Assembly: GCA_001899635.1 (NCBI GenBank)
Contig: MKVQ01000040.1
Location: 470,134 to 534,133, forward strand
Direction: 5' to 3'
DNA: 64,000 nucleotides
Source: Myxococcales bacterium 68-20
GTDB taxonomy: Bacteria > Myxococcota_A > Polyangia > Polyangiales > Polyangiaceae
Part shown: piece after piece, positions 16,031 through 23,786 of the stretch
How positions within the stretch are numbered: position 1 is the first letter of the stretch
Layout of the letters: the number at the start of each line of letters is the position of its first letter
Made by a program: the position numbers and the translations under genes
Notes under the pieces: generated by a model
What the model was told of the DNA's origin: nothing
Databases searched by the model: none
The model's input: only the letters and a program-made list of their open reading frames with translations

Positions 16031-16747
16031 TTACTGCGAATCGGCGAGCACGGAGTGCACGCGGTCGACGTACGGGCTCGTCGGGTACTGAGAGAGGAAC
16101 CGGCGCCCCGCGGCACGCGCGGCGTCGCGCTTGCCGGACGTCGCGAGCGCTTCGATGCGCATCACGTCGACCTCCGGCCTGAACGCTCCTGGGCGGTGCC
16201 GCGCGTAGTAGTCGTCGATCGAGCGGAGGCACGCGTCGGTTTCGCCGCGTGAGAGCTGGGTGCGGATGCGTTCGACGAGAGCGAGGTCGTCGAGAAACGC
16301 TGCGCTCGAGAGGGCAGGCGAGGCACTGCGGGCCGACGGCTGCATGGGCGCCGACGGCTTCGCCGATGCGACGGGCGCAAAGGGCAGGTCCTCGACCTTC
16401 ACCGAAGCGGCGAGAGCCTCGGCGACCGGCGCGTTGTCCGCAGGAGCCACCGATGGCGCTTCGATAGGCGTCGTCACCGCGGCGACGTCTGAAGGCGCAC
16501 TCGCGTCACGCCGCCATCCGTAGCCCGCGACCGAGAGCGCGAGTCCGGCAACCCCAAGGCCGACCCACACACGCGATAGGCGGACAGGTCGCAGTACGTC
16601 CGCAACCCGAGACGTCGGCCGAAGCTCCTTCGCCACGGCCGCGAGCGTCTTCTCTACGGCACTCCGCTTCGGCTCAGCACGCTTCAGCGCCGCGAAGAGC
16701 CGAGCGTACTCCGGAGCGACGTCCTCGAGACGCTCACCGGGGTTCAT
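16031..16747 (-). CDS. Cassette A gene 3: membrane protein in the anti-sigma position
   Basis: This protein has 238 residues. A cytoplasmic N-terminal region of about 58 residues is mostly helical, with an Arg/Lys-rich end. One membrane helix follows (59-78, WVGLGVAGLALSVAGYGW). Then comes an Ala/Pro linker and a periplasmic helical C-terminal domain (about 150-238) with the pattern LSRGETDACLRSIDDYY, RIEALATSGKRDAARAAG and RRFLSQYPTSPYVDRV, which resembles a pair of tetratricopeptide-like helices. The gene overlaps the sigma-factor gene by four bases. Position and topology suggest an anti-sigma factor that senses a periplasmic state. There is no HxxxCxxC zinc anti-sigma motif in the N-terminus, so a classical ZAS domain is absent. 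The role is inferred. Confidence 0.72.
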   Translation of the reverse strand: MNPGERLEDVAPEYARLFAALKRAEPKRSAVEKTLAAVAKELRPTSRVADVLRPVRLSRVWVGLGVAGLALSVAGYGWRRDASAPSDVAAVTTPIEAPSVAPADNAPVAEALAASVKVEDLPFAPVASAKPSAPMQPSARSASPALSSAAFLDDLALVERIRTQLSRGETDACLRSIDDYYARHRPGAFRPEVDVMRIEALATSGKRDAARAAGRRFLSQYPTSPYVDRVHSVLADSQ

Positions 16748-17340
16748 CGCCCAGCCCGCCGGATGTTCCGATGACGCGCAAAGCGTGTCTGGAACACTTC
16801 GCGCGCCAGCCGCAGCCGCGAGGCCACGGTATTCATCGGGAGCTCGGTGAGCTCCGCGATCTGCTGCAATGTCATTCCTTCGACCTCGAACATCACGAAC
16901 ACCTGCCTTTGCCCCTCATCCAGCTCGTCGATGAGACGAAGCGCGAGCTCACGAGCTTGCTTGTCGTCGAGCTCCTCTTCTGGGTTGGGAGCCGTATCGA
17001 CCTTCGCTTCCACGACTGAATCGTCGTCGGGCGACGCGGCACGACCGAACTTCCGGCGCGTGGACTGCGCGACCTTGAACGCCGTCCCGAAGAGGAACGA
17101 ACGCTCGCGGCCGGGCCGTATCTCGTCGAATCGGCGCGCCGCGACGATGAAGACCTCCTGGGCCGCGTCGTCGACCCAGTGCTCCGGCACCCCGAGATGG
17201 CGAAGAAAACGCCAGACGTCGGCGAAATGGTCTTCGACGAGCTTGCGCACCTGCCCGTGGTCCACCTGTCGGGTCATGACGCGCATGTCCTCACTGGACA
17301 TGCCCTCCGCACGCGAGGTGACTTGTGAGACCGCCGACAT
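16744..17340 (-). CDS. Cassette A gene 2: ECF sigma factor
   Basis: This 198-residue protein has the two-domain layout of ECF sigma-70 factors. Region 2 (about 33-100) contains VWRFLRHLGVPEHWVDDAA and QEVFIVAARRF, with the acidic DD and QEVF signature of region 2.2. Region 4 (about 130-190) contains LALRLIDELDEGQRQVF and LQQIAELTELPMNTVASRL with its helix-turn-helix. There is no region 1.1 or 3. The N-terminal 30 residues are extra; the start may lie at an inner ATG near residue 14 or 19. The gene is translationally coupled to the membrane protein after it and probably drives its own cassette. A hairpin with a U-tract lies between it and gene 1. Confidence 0.9.
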   Translation of the reverse strand: MSAVSQVTSRAEGMSSEDMRVMTRQVDHGQVRKLVEDHFADVWRFLRHLGVPEHWVDDAAQEVFIVAARRFDEIRPGRERSFLFGTAFKVAQSTRRKFGRAASPDDDSVVEAKVDTAPNPEEELDDKQARELALRLIDELDEGQRQVFVMFEVEGMTLQQIAELTELPMNTVASRLRLAREVFQTRFARHRNIRRAGR

Positions 17341-17377
17341 TTCTCACGGATGGATGCGGCGGCATCGCGCGATTGTT

Positions 17378-17415
17378 AAAAAAAGATCGTCGTCCCCGCC
17401 CACCGGAGCGGGCTC
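17378..17415 (-). terminator. Terminator-like hairpin between cassette A genes 1 and 2
   Basis: On the minus strand a GC-rich stem (CCCGC pairing with GCGGG around TCCGGTGG) is followed a few bases later by seven consecutive T residues (plus-strand A-run, 17378-17384). It lies in the 136-base gap between the exported protein and the sigma factor. It may end or attenuate transcription from the gene 1 promoter and leave the sigma gene under a promoter of its own. Confidence 0.55.
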
Positions 17416-17476
17416 ATTTGCCCGCGTCGATCCGCTGATGGGAGCGATATTCCGGTCTACGAACGCGACGAGGGTG

Positions 17477-18685
17477 TCAGAATCGCCAGCCGAAAGCGCC
17501 CCCGAGCGTTCCTCCTACCGGAGGAGCGCGCGAGATGAGCTCTCCCGTGCCGAGCTCGAACCAATTACGGCTGAGCGGAGCGACGAGAGCGATCCCGGTC
17601 CCCGCGTAGAAGGCCGGTGAAATCGTCCAGGTGACCCGAACCGAGACGCCGAGGTCGAGCCAGAAGCTCGATGTCCGCCTGGCATCGGCGCTCCCCCGGG
17701 CTTCTGCCGTGAGGACACCGACATCGCTTTCGAGGCACGGCGTGATGTCGAGCTTGTCGTTCACGCCCAAACGGACGGGGCAGAGCCTCACGACGCCGGC
17801 CGTCCAGAGGAACGATGTGGCGACGGTCGAACGCTCGAGCTTCCGACTGATGCTCTGTCGGATCCCGAGCGCGAGTGTTGGGCGCAGCCATCGAGGCAAA
17901 CGAAGAGGCGCGCTCGAGTCTGCTGGAGCGAGCGGATCGACTTCGATCGACGCGAGCGCACCGGGCAGAAGTCCGTCGACCACCGCCGACGTGACCTCGA
18001 GGCGACCTTCGATCGCGAAGCGCGCCGCCGACGTGCGCGGACCGACGGGGCGTCTCGACGATGGCGACGGCTCGCGAGGCGGCGCTGAGGACGAGGGGGC
18101 CGGGAGGGATGGCCGCTGCTCGACGGGCGTCGCCTCTGTCACCTCTGCCGAGAGCTCCTCTTCTGCGAGCTCGTCCGTGAGCTCGCGCTCAGCGGTGCGT
18201 CCGGGGCCCGCCAGGATCGCGGCCGGATCGATCGCTACCGCCACGGCAACGGCCATTCCTCGGGCGACCGTAGCGCAATCGGGAGCGACGATCGTGCGCG
18301 GTGCGCGTGGTGCGGACTGCTCCCGAGACGCGATTTCGAGCGTACCGACAGTGTCCGCCTTGGTCACCGCGAAGGTAACGCGCAAGCGTCGCGTGTCCTC
18401 TTCCGGCGCCGCAAGCCCCCACCGCGATGTGTAGGCCCGTACCTGCTCGACGAACGCATCGAAACTCGGGCAGGTCGGATCGGCCGAGTAGTCGAAGTGG
18501 ATCCGCTCGCGCGGCTCCGCCGAGGCTGATGCCGGTGCGAGTAGACCGGCCAGCACGACGACGACCCCAAACCATCGCCAGCGCGTGGAGAAGAGCGATC
18601 TGCGCGGCAAGAATTGGGGATGACGTCGGCGGCCCACGATGTCGCATCGCAGAGGAGGAAGCCGGGAAGAAGATGGGCCATTCAT
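17477..18685 (-). CDS. Cassette A gene 1: exported protein with two-Cys domain
   Basis: This protein has 402 residues. The signal peptide core is WFGVVVVLAGLLAPASASA after a long basic N-terminus. The mature N-terminal domain begins with HFDYSADPTCPSFDAFVEQV and has its second Cys in VAPDCATVARGMAVAVAVA. The same two Cys and the hydrophobic stretch after the second recur in the B, C and D copies. A Pro/Ser/Glu linker follows (about 180-240). The C-terminal half alternates polar and apolar residues and ends in GGAFGWRF, compatible with an outer-membrane barrel and its final Phe; this is inference. The start at 18685 (ATG) is chosen over longer readings, but a TTG nearer the signal peptide is also possible. 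It is transcribed towards the sigma gene. Confidence 0.7.
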   Translation of the reverse strand: MNGPSSSRLPPLRCDIVGRRRHPQFLPRRSLFSTRWRWFGVVVVLAGLLAPASASAEPRERIHFDYSADPTCPSFDAFVEQVRAYTSRWGLAAPEEDTRRLRVTFAVTKADTVGTLEIASREQSAPRAPRTIVAPDCATVARGMAVAVAVAIDPAAILAGPGRTAERELTDELAEEELSAEVTEATPVEQRPSLPAPSSSAPPREPSPSSRRPVGPRTSAARFAIEGRLEVTSAVVDGLLPGALASIEVDPLAPADSSAPLRLPRWLRPTLALGIRQSISRKLERSTVATSFLWTAGVVRLCPVRLGVNDKLDITPCLESDVGVLTAEARGSADARRTSSFWLDLGVSVRVTWTISPAFYAGTGIALVAPLSRNWFELGTGELISRAPPVGGTLGGAFGWRF

Positions 18686-19569
18686 GGTACCATGGCGCTG
18701 GTCGCCGTTGGCTCGTCCTGGATGGCAGCGGCTCCGCAACCTCGGGAAGGTCCGACGGCAGCTGGCCCTTGTCGGGGAGACCGCCTTCGGCGAGTGAAGC
18801 CAGAAGTGGCGCCCCGAGGGCGCAGGTGCTCCGCCCGTCGTGAGTGGCGTCGGCGAGGCCCCTCGTCGAGTACTGCTTCACACCTTCGTGGACGGCCGGC
18901 CTCGAGTCCGTCGTGTCGTCGACTGGATTGTGGAGGCGGTGCGGCCGCCCGCAGGTGTCCGGCTCGTCGGCGACGGCGCCGCGGAGTACACGCGCGGCGC
19001 GTCCCGCCGGTAGAAAGGTCGGAATTGACGATGAAGTCGCGTCTCGATGTTGCACAACCTGAGTCAATACCGGCTGCGATTCCTGAAGGACGTGCCGAAG
19101 GTCGGACGGCATCGGTGACCTCGCGCACATCTACAATTCGCAGGAGAAGACGAACCTCGTCGTCACGTATCTCATGGAGTAACGATGGGGCTCGGCCGCC
19201 GCTGCCCGCCGTGAGCTCATCCATCGACGGGCCGGACGGGAACGCCGACCGGTTCGCGGCTCATCCGTAGGCGATCGCTCGGCGCGAGCGTGTCGATGCT
19301 CCGGCGTCGCCGCCTCCTCGACGCAACGGCGCGCGTGCCCGCGAGGGGCGAGCGTCGATGCGGAGCGGCTCTCGTCCGTTTCAACCGAGCACGGCCATGG
19401 CTCCGACGCGGAGGCCTCGCTGCCGCACCCGCACGACCGGCGAAGAAATCGGAAGACAAGGCGTCGGCCGGTGTCGATCCTTGGCCGCCGCGGTTGTCGT
19501 GTGAACGACGGGTCGAGCCGGCGTGGGGCCGCTCGATCCGATCCACCAAGGAACGAGGAGACCATCGCC
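18686..19569. other. Long stretch upstream of cassette A with possible decayed fragments
   Basis: I see no intact gene in these 884 bases. Two weak plus-strand fragments look like former coding sequence. 18840-19013 (GTG to TAG) contains FVDGRPRVRRVVDWIVEAV, which distantly recalls the C-terminal end of LysR regulators. 19050-19182 contains LSQYRLRFLKDVPKV in one frame and GIGDLAHIYNSQEKTNLVV followed by TYLME in another, so it would need one frameshift near 19105; its family is not recognised. The rest, 19183-19569, shows nothing I can name. The promoter of cassette A gene 1 should lie at the left end, on the minus strand. Confidence 0.35.
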
Positions 19570-20010
19570 ATGGCACGAACGAGCACGTACCTGAACTTCA
19601 TGGGTCGGACCGAGGAAGCATTCGAGTTCTACGCTTCCGTGTTCGGGACGAAGCCCGCCGCGCCGATCGCGCGCATGGGCGACGTGCCGCCCGGGCCGGG
19701 AATGCCGGAGCTGACCGAGAAGGAGAAGCGGTACGTCATGCACGTCGCGCTGCCGATCCTCGGCGGGCACGTCCTGATGGGCACGGACGCCCTCGAGTCG
19801 ATGGGCCACAGCCTCACGTTCGGCAACAACATCAGCCTGAATCTCGAGCCCGATACGAGAAAGGAGACCGAGCAGCTCTTCGCTCGTCTCTCGGAGGGCG
19901 GGAAGGTCGAGATGCCCCTTCAGGACATGTTCTGGGGCGACTACTTCGGCCACCTCACCGACAAGTTCGGCGTGAAGTGGATGTTCAACTGCACCGAGAA
20001 GAAGAAGTAG
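19570..20010 (+). CDS. VOC-family (glyoxalase/PhnB-like) protein
   Basis: This 146-residue protein of the vicinal-oxygen-chelate fold resembles the PhnB/3-demethylubiquinone-methyltransferase-like group, most members of which are not characterised. It starts with STYLNFMGRTEEAFEFYAS, the typical beta-alpha opening where a strand is followed by EAxxFY. HVALPILGGHVLMGTDA forms the middle strands, and DMFWGDYFGHLTDKFG plus VKWMFNC forms the end, matching the usual W(G)xxYGxxxDPFGxxW finish. The start is the ATG at 19570, preceded by GGAACGAGGAG. It is a single-gene unit without obvious partners. Confidence 0.85.
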   Translation: MARTSTYLNFMGRTEEAFEFYASVFGTKPAAPIARMGDVPPGPGMPELTEKEKRYVMHVALPILGGHVLMGTDALESMGHSLTFGNNISLNLEPDTRKETEQLFARLSEGGKVEMPLQDMFWGDYFGHLTDKFGVKWMFNCTEKKK

Positions 20011-20167
20011 CGCTGCGCTGTCCGTTTCGATCCGGGACGTCCATGACGGCGTCCCGGCGAGCTCCCGACCGGACGATTTCCTGATCAAGATCGCGCGAGC
20101 CCTACATATGACGAGGGGCTCGTTCGGCCCGACCTTGATCCGTGTGACCTTGCGGGTCATGCTCCTT

Positions 20168-20197
20168 CCCGGACGTCGGACCGTCCGGGGGCTTTTT
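20168..20197 (+). terminator. Hairpin with T-run upstream of the beta-helix gene
   Basis: The stem CCCGGAC (20168-20174) pairs with GTCCGGG (20183-20189), followed by GGC and TTTTT. This looks like an intrinsic terminator. It lies only about 15 bases before the next start codon, so it may end transcription from the VOC gene or act as an attenuator in the leader of the gene downstream. Confidence 0.6.
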
Positions 20198-20210
20198 CGA
20201 GAGGGGGTTC

Positions 20211-21707
20211 ATGATGCAGCTCGCTTTGCGTCTTCCGTTGTTGTCGTTGGCTGTTGTGCTCGTCGCAGCGATGGGCGCTTGTTCCGATGACGAGAGCGAG
20301 GCCACGAACACCCAGAACGACGCCGGCACGGACACGGGCACGGACACCGACCCCGGGTCGGACGCCGGCACGCGGCCGGACGGAGACGCCGCGTCCACGG
20401 CATGCACCAACACCCTCGAATTCGCGCCTGGCGAGGAGCAGAAGCTCCAGGACGCCGTCAACTCGCTCACCGGCTGCGCCAACATCGTGCTCGCTGCCGG
20501 CACCTTCAATTTCACCAATGCGCTCACGATCCGTCAGGCCGGAGTGACGTTGAGCGGCGCCGGCAAAGGCGCGAAGGGCGAAGCCACGGGCGGCGCCGCG
20601 AGCACGGTCCTCGTCTTCACCACCGCGGCGAAGAACACCAACGGCGTCGACGCGGTCGGCGACAAGTTCGTCATTCGCGACCTGGCGATCTGGAATGCCA
20701 AGAAGGACGGGCTTCGCGTCGAGAGCTCGAAGAACGTCAAGATTCAGCGCATTCGCACCGAGTGGGCGAACGAGAACGACGTCACGAACGGCGCGTACGG
20801 CATCTACCCGGTGAAGTCCGAGGACGTTCTCATCGAAGAGAGTGAGGCGTACAACGCGGCCGACGCAGGCATCTACGTCGGACAGACGCAGCGCGCGATC
20901 GTGCGCAAGAACATCGCCAAGCAGAACGTCGCGGGCATCGAGATCGAGAACACCAAGTTCGCGGACGTCTACGAGAACGTTGCCGAGGACAACACCTGCG
21001 GTCTCGTCGTCTTCGACCTCCCGGGCAATCCCATCGCCGGAACGGACATCCGCGTCCACGCCAACTCGGTGAAGAAGAACAATCGCGCGAACTTCGCCTC
21101 GAACAGCGGATCGAGCAGCACGGTCTCCCAGGTCCCCGCCGGTACCGGAACGTTCATCCTCGCCTCGCGACGCGTGGAGCTGTTCGGCAACACCTGGGCG
21201 GAGAACAACAGTGGCGATGTCGCGGTGCTGAGCGGGTTCGCGATCGAGCCCGACCCCACGAAGTGGGCGGCCGGCGGCGGCAACTTCGGCAGCAAGGACA
21301 TCCACATCCACGACAACACGTTCGGAGCCGACAGCGGCACGAACGTCGACAACGGCTCGCTCGATCCCACGGCGCGCCCGCTCGGCGCCCTGCTTGCCGG
21401 GCTCTATGCCTACGGCAACGGCGCTGCGGGGATCACCCGAGTGGAGCCCGTCATCTGGGACGGACTCGATCCGGACCCGACCAACACGACCCCGGCCAAC
21501 GACATCAATCTCTGCGTGAAGACCAACACGTATCCGGCCGGTACCGCCTACGCCGTCGCGGACCTGAACTTCTCCGTCTCGAAGACGCTCGCGGAACAGG
21601 ACGACATCGCGGGGGCGTGGGGGGCAACCACGCGCGCCGCTCCCGAGGCAACGCCCTACGTGTGCAACGGCTTTACGCCGGCCCTCACGCCGGTCGTTCT
21701 GCCCTGA
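20211..21707 (+). CDS. Parallel beta-helix repeat lipoprotein
   Basis: This 498-residue protein has a signal peptide with lipobox AAMGAC (Cys24) and an Asp/Gly/Thr linker. From about residue 80 there are right-handed parallel beta-helix turns: GCANIVLAAGTFNFTNALT, VTLSGAGKGAKGEATGG, FVIRDLAIWNAKKDGLRVE, NVKIQRIRTEWANENDV, DVLIEESEAYNAADAGIYV, AIVRKNIAKQNVAGIEI and FADVYENVAEDNTCGLVV. Such folds occur in carbohydrate-active enzymes and in a group whose genes sit next to a di-haem cytochrome-like protein, as here. Two ATGs stand side by side; the second (20214) is better spaced from GAGAGGGGG. The next gene starts 11 bases after the stop, so the two probably form a functional pair. Confidence 0.85.
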   Translation: MMQLALRLPLLSLAVVLVAAMGACSDDESEATNTQNDAGTDTGTDTDPGSDAGTRPDGDAASTACTNTLEFAPGEEQKLQDAVNSLTGCANIVLAAGTFNFTNALTIRQAGVTLSGAGKGAKGEATGGAASTVLVFTTAAKNTNGVDAVGDKFVIRDLAIWNAKKDGLRVESSKNVKIQRIRTEWANENDVTNGAYGIYPVKSEDVLIEESEAYNAADAGIYVGQTQRAIVRKNIAKQNVAGIEIENTKFADVYENVAEDNTCGLVVFDLPGNPIAGTDIRVHANSVKKNNRANFASNSGSSSTVSQVPAGTGTFILASRRVELFGNTWAENNSGDVAVLSGFAIEPDPTKWAAGGGNFGSKDIHIHDNTFGADSGTNVDNGSLDPTARPLGALLAGLYAYGNGAAGITRVEPVIWDGLDPDPTNTTPANDINLCVKTNTYPAGTAYAVADLNFSVSKTLAEQDDIAGAWGATTRAAPEATPYVCNGFTPALTPVVLP

Positions 21708-21718
21708 AGCGGGCGCTG

Positions 21719-22912
21719 GTGGGCTCCCTTTCCAGCCGGCCCCGCCGGGCACTCGCTGCTCTCGCCGCGGCGGTCCTTCCCGGACTGCTGCTCGATTGCA
21801 GCTCGGCCTCCGAGAGCGCCGCCCCTGCGGACGGCGGCGACGCCGGAGACGAGCTCGCTCCGGTGATCGCCGATTCCGGTACGGAGATGGAGGCCGACGT
21901 CGTGACGGGGCCGCGGGAGATCCCGACGAGCCTCTCCGGCTTCGGCCTCTTCACCGGAGGGCCCGACGCAAAGGGCCGGCTCACGCCCGTCGCCGGGACC
22001 ATTCCCTACGAGCTCACCTCGGTCCTGTTCTCCGACTACGCGCTCAAGGCGCGAACGTTGACGATCCCGCCGGGATCGAAGGCGACGTATCGACCGGAGG
22101 GAGTGCTCGACTTTCCGGTCGGGACGATCCTCTCGAAGACGTTTGCGTTCCCCGCCGACTCGCGACAGCCCGAGGTCGGCGTGCGCTTGATCGAGACGCG
22201 GATCCTCGTTCACCAGCCGTCGGGCTGGGAGGCCTATCCCTATCTCTGGAACGACGAGCAGACGGAGGCCACCCTCGTGCCGGGAGGTCGCGTGTTGCCC
22301 GTGTCGTTCGTCGATCCGAAGGGCGACGCGCGGAGCTTCGACTACCTCGTTCCGAGTCGCAATCAGTGCCAGCAGTGTCACCATCTCGTCGACGAGAACG
22401 GCGCGCAGTTGCTAGGCCCGATCGGGCCGAAGGCGCGCTACCTCAATCGCAACAACGTCATCGCCGGCACCGATCAGAACCAGCTGACGTACCTGGCGAA
22501 CGCCGGTCTGCTCGACGGCCTGCCGGGGAGTCCACCGCGCGCACCGGATGCCTTCGATCCGGCGTCGGGCGACCTCGAGTCACGCGCGCGGGCGTACCTC
22601 GACATCAACTGCGCGCACTGCCACAACACACATGGCACGGCCGGGATCACGAGCCGTCTCTTCCTCCAGCACGACACGACGGACCGGTTCTCGCTCGGCG
22701 TCTGCAAGCGGCCGGGCTCGGCCGGAGGCAGCCTCGGAGGCGAGTTCGACATCCTTCCCGGCGATCATGCGCGTTCGATCTTGTGGCATCGCATCGACAC
22801 GACGGAGTCGGGCAAGATGATGCCGCAGATCGGCCGAGCCCTTGCCCACGTCGAAGGCTCCCAGCTCATCGCCGACTGGATCGACGCGATGCCGGCCGAG
22901 ACCTGCCAGTAG
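21719..22912 (+). CDS. Di-haem c-type cytochrome-like lipoprotein (HNE_0200/SO_2930-like)
   Basis: This protein has about 397 residues with two CxxCH haem-attachment motifs, CQQCH near 217 and CAHCH near 298, and a later GKMMPQIG that could give an axial Met. The front half holds LSGFGLFTGGPDAKGRLTP, VLFSDYALKARTLTIPPG, GTILSKTFAFPADSRQP and GWEAYPYLWNDEQTEA. This is the pattern of an uncharacterised family (HNE_0200/SO_2930 type) that I recall being encoded beside a beta-helix protein, as seen here. The start is uncertain: a GTG at 21719 is in frame just after the upstream stop, and the signal peptide (AAVLPGLLLDC) follows. It probably acts in the periplasm or at the outer membrane in electron transfer or oxidation of an unknown substrate. 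It converges with the DJ-1 gene with 3 bases between stops. Confidence 0.8.
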   Translation: MGSLSSRPRRALAALAAAVLPGLLLDCSSASESAAPADGGDAGDELAPVIADSGTEMEADVVTGPREIPTSLSGFGLFTGGPDAKGRLTPVAGTIPYELTSVLFSDYALKARTLTIPPGSKATYRPEGVLDFPVGTILSKTFAFPADSRQPEVGVRLIETRILVHQPSGWEAYPYLWNDEQTEATLVPGGRVLPVSFVDPKGDARSFDYLVPSRNQCQQCHHLVDENGAQLLGPIGPKARYLNRNNVIAGTDQNQLTYLANAGLLDGLPGSPPRAPDAFDPASGDLESRARAYLDINCAHCHNTHGTAGITSRLFLQHDTTDRFSLGVCKRPGSAGGSLGGEFDILPGDHARSILWHRIDTTESGKMMPQIGRALAHVEGSQLIADWIDAMPAETCQ

Positions 22913-22915
22913 CGC

Positions 22916-23710
22916 TCACGGCTTGGCGGTCGGCTTCGCCAGGAGTGCGACCACGGCTTCGGCCGTCGCCGTCGCCGACGCAGGGTTCTGACCGGTGACG
23001 AGTCGCTCGCTCACGCTGACCTGCTTCTGCCAGAGCGGAGCCTCGTGCAAGCGTGCGCCTCGCTCCGCGAGACGATCGGCGAGCAGGAACGGAACGACCG
23101 TTTCGAGCTTCACCGCACGCTCTTCGTCGTTGGTGAAGGCCGAGACGTCCTTTCCCGCCACCAGGTAGCGGCCGTCGGTGAGCTTCACGTCGACGAGCGC
23201 GGCGGGGCCATGGCACACGGCTGCGACCACCCCGCCGCGTTCGTAGATGCGCGTCGCCACCGATGCGAAGCCGGGATCGGACGGGAGATCCCACATCGCT
23301 CCGTGGCCGCCGGCGAAGAAGATCGCGTCGTATCGTGACGGATCGACCTCGGCCGACGGCAGGCTCGTGTGGAGCTTCGCCATCGTCTTCTCGTCGTCGA
23401 GGAAGGCTGCGTTGATCGAATCGTTGCGGTCCACGCCGTCGAGCGGGACCTTGCCGCCCCGGACGCTGGCGAATTCGACTTCGAAGCCAGCCGTTCGAAA
23501 GACCTCGAGGGGATGGGAGACCTCGGCGAGGTACGCGCCGGTCGCCTCGCCCGTGTTGCCTTTCTTGTCGTGACTGGTCATGGCCAGGAGAACGCGCTTC
23601 GTCATGGGATGAGCCCTTCCGTGTGAGGTTGCGGATGCGCTTTCGGATGGCTGGCTCGCGCCGCACGCTGCGGCAAGGAGAGCCAGGGCGATGAAGGAAC
23701 GGCGTTGCAT
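22916..23710 (-). CDS. DJ-1/PfpI-family lipoprotein
   Basis: This 264-residue protein has the signal peptide IALALLAAACGAS (Cys16 as lipid anchor) and a DJ-1/PfpI domain of the Hsp31-like, type 1 glutamine-amidotransferase fold. TGEATGAYLAEVSHPLEVF carries the conserved Glu region, IFFAGGHGAMWDL is the oxyanion-side loop, and GGVVAAVCHGPAAL contains the nucleophile elbow Cys (about 166) with its adjacent His. Relatives act as glyoxalase III, deglycase or chaperone; an exported version is less usual. The start is the ATG at 23710, which places the signal peptide at the N-terminus. It is divergent from a LysR gene 76 bases away, which may control it. Confidence 0.87.
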   Translation of the reverse strand: MQRRSFIALALLAAACGASQPSESASATSHGRAHPMTKRVLLAMTSHDKKGNTGEATGAYLAEVSHPLEVFRTAGFEVEFASVRGGKVPLDGVDRNDSINAAFLDDEKTMAKLHTSLPSAEVDPSRYDAIFFAGGHGAMWDLPSDPGFASVATRIYERGGVVAAVCHGPAALVDVKLTDGRYLVAGKDVSAFTNDEERAVKLETVVPFLLADRLAERGARLHEAPLWQKQVSVSERLVTGQNPASATATAEAVVALLAKPTAKP

Positions 23711-23786
23711 CACCCGATCGATAGCGCGCGGTCGGAGCTCCCGGCAGCGGTCACGGTGCTTCGTCACTTGTACTATCGTGGTTCAA

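Noticed and set aside
18840..19013. A complete LysR gene upstream of cassette A
   Set aside because: Only a short piece with a weak resemblance to a LysR C-terminus is present. No helix-turn-helix or start could be found.
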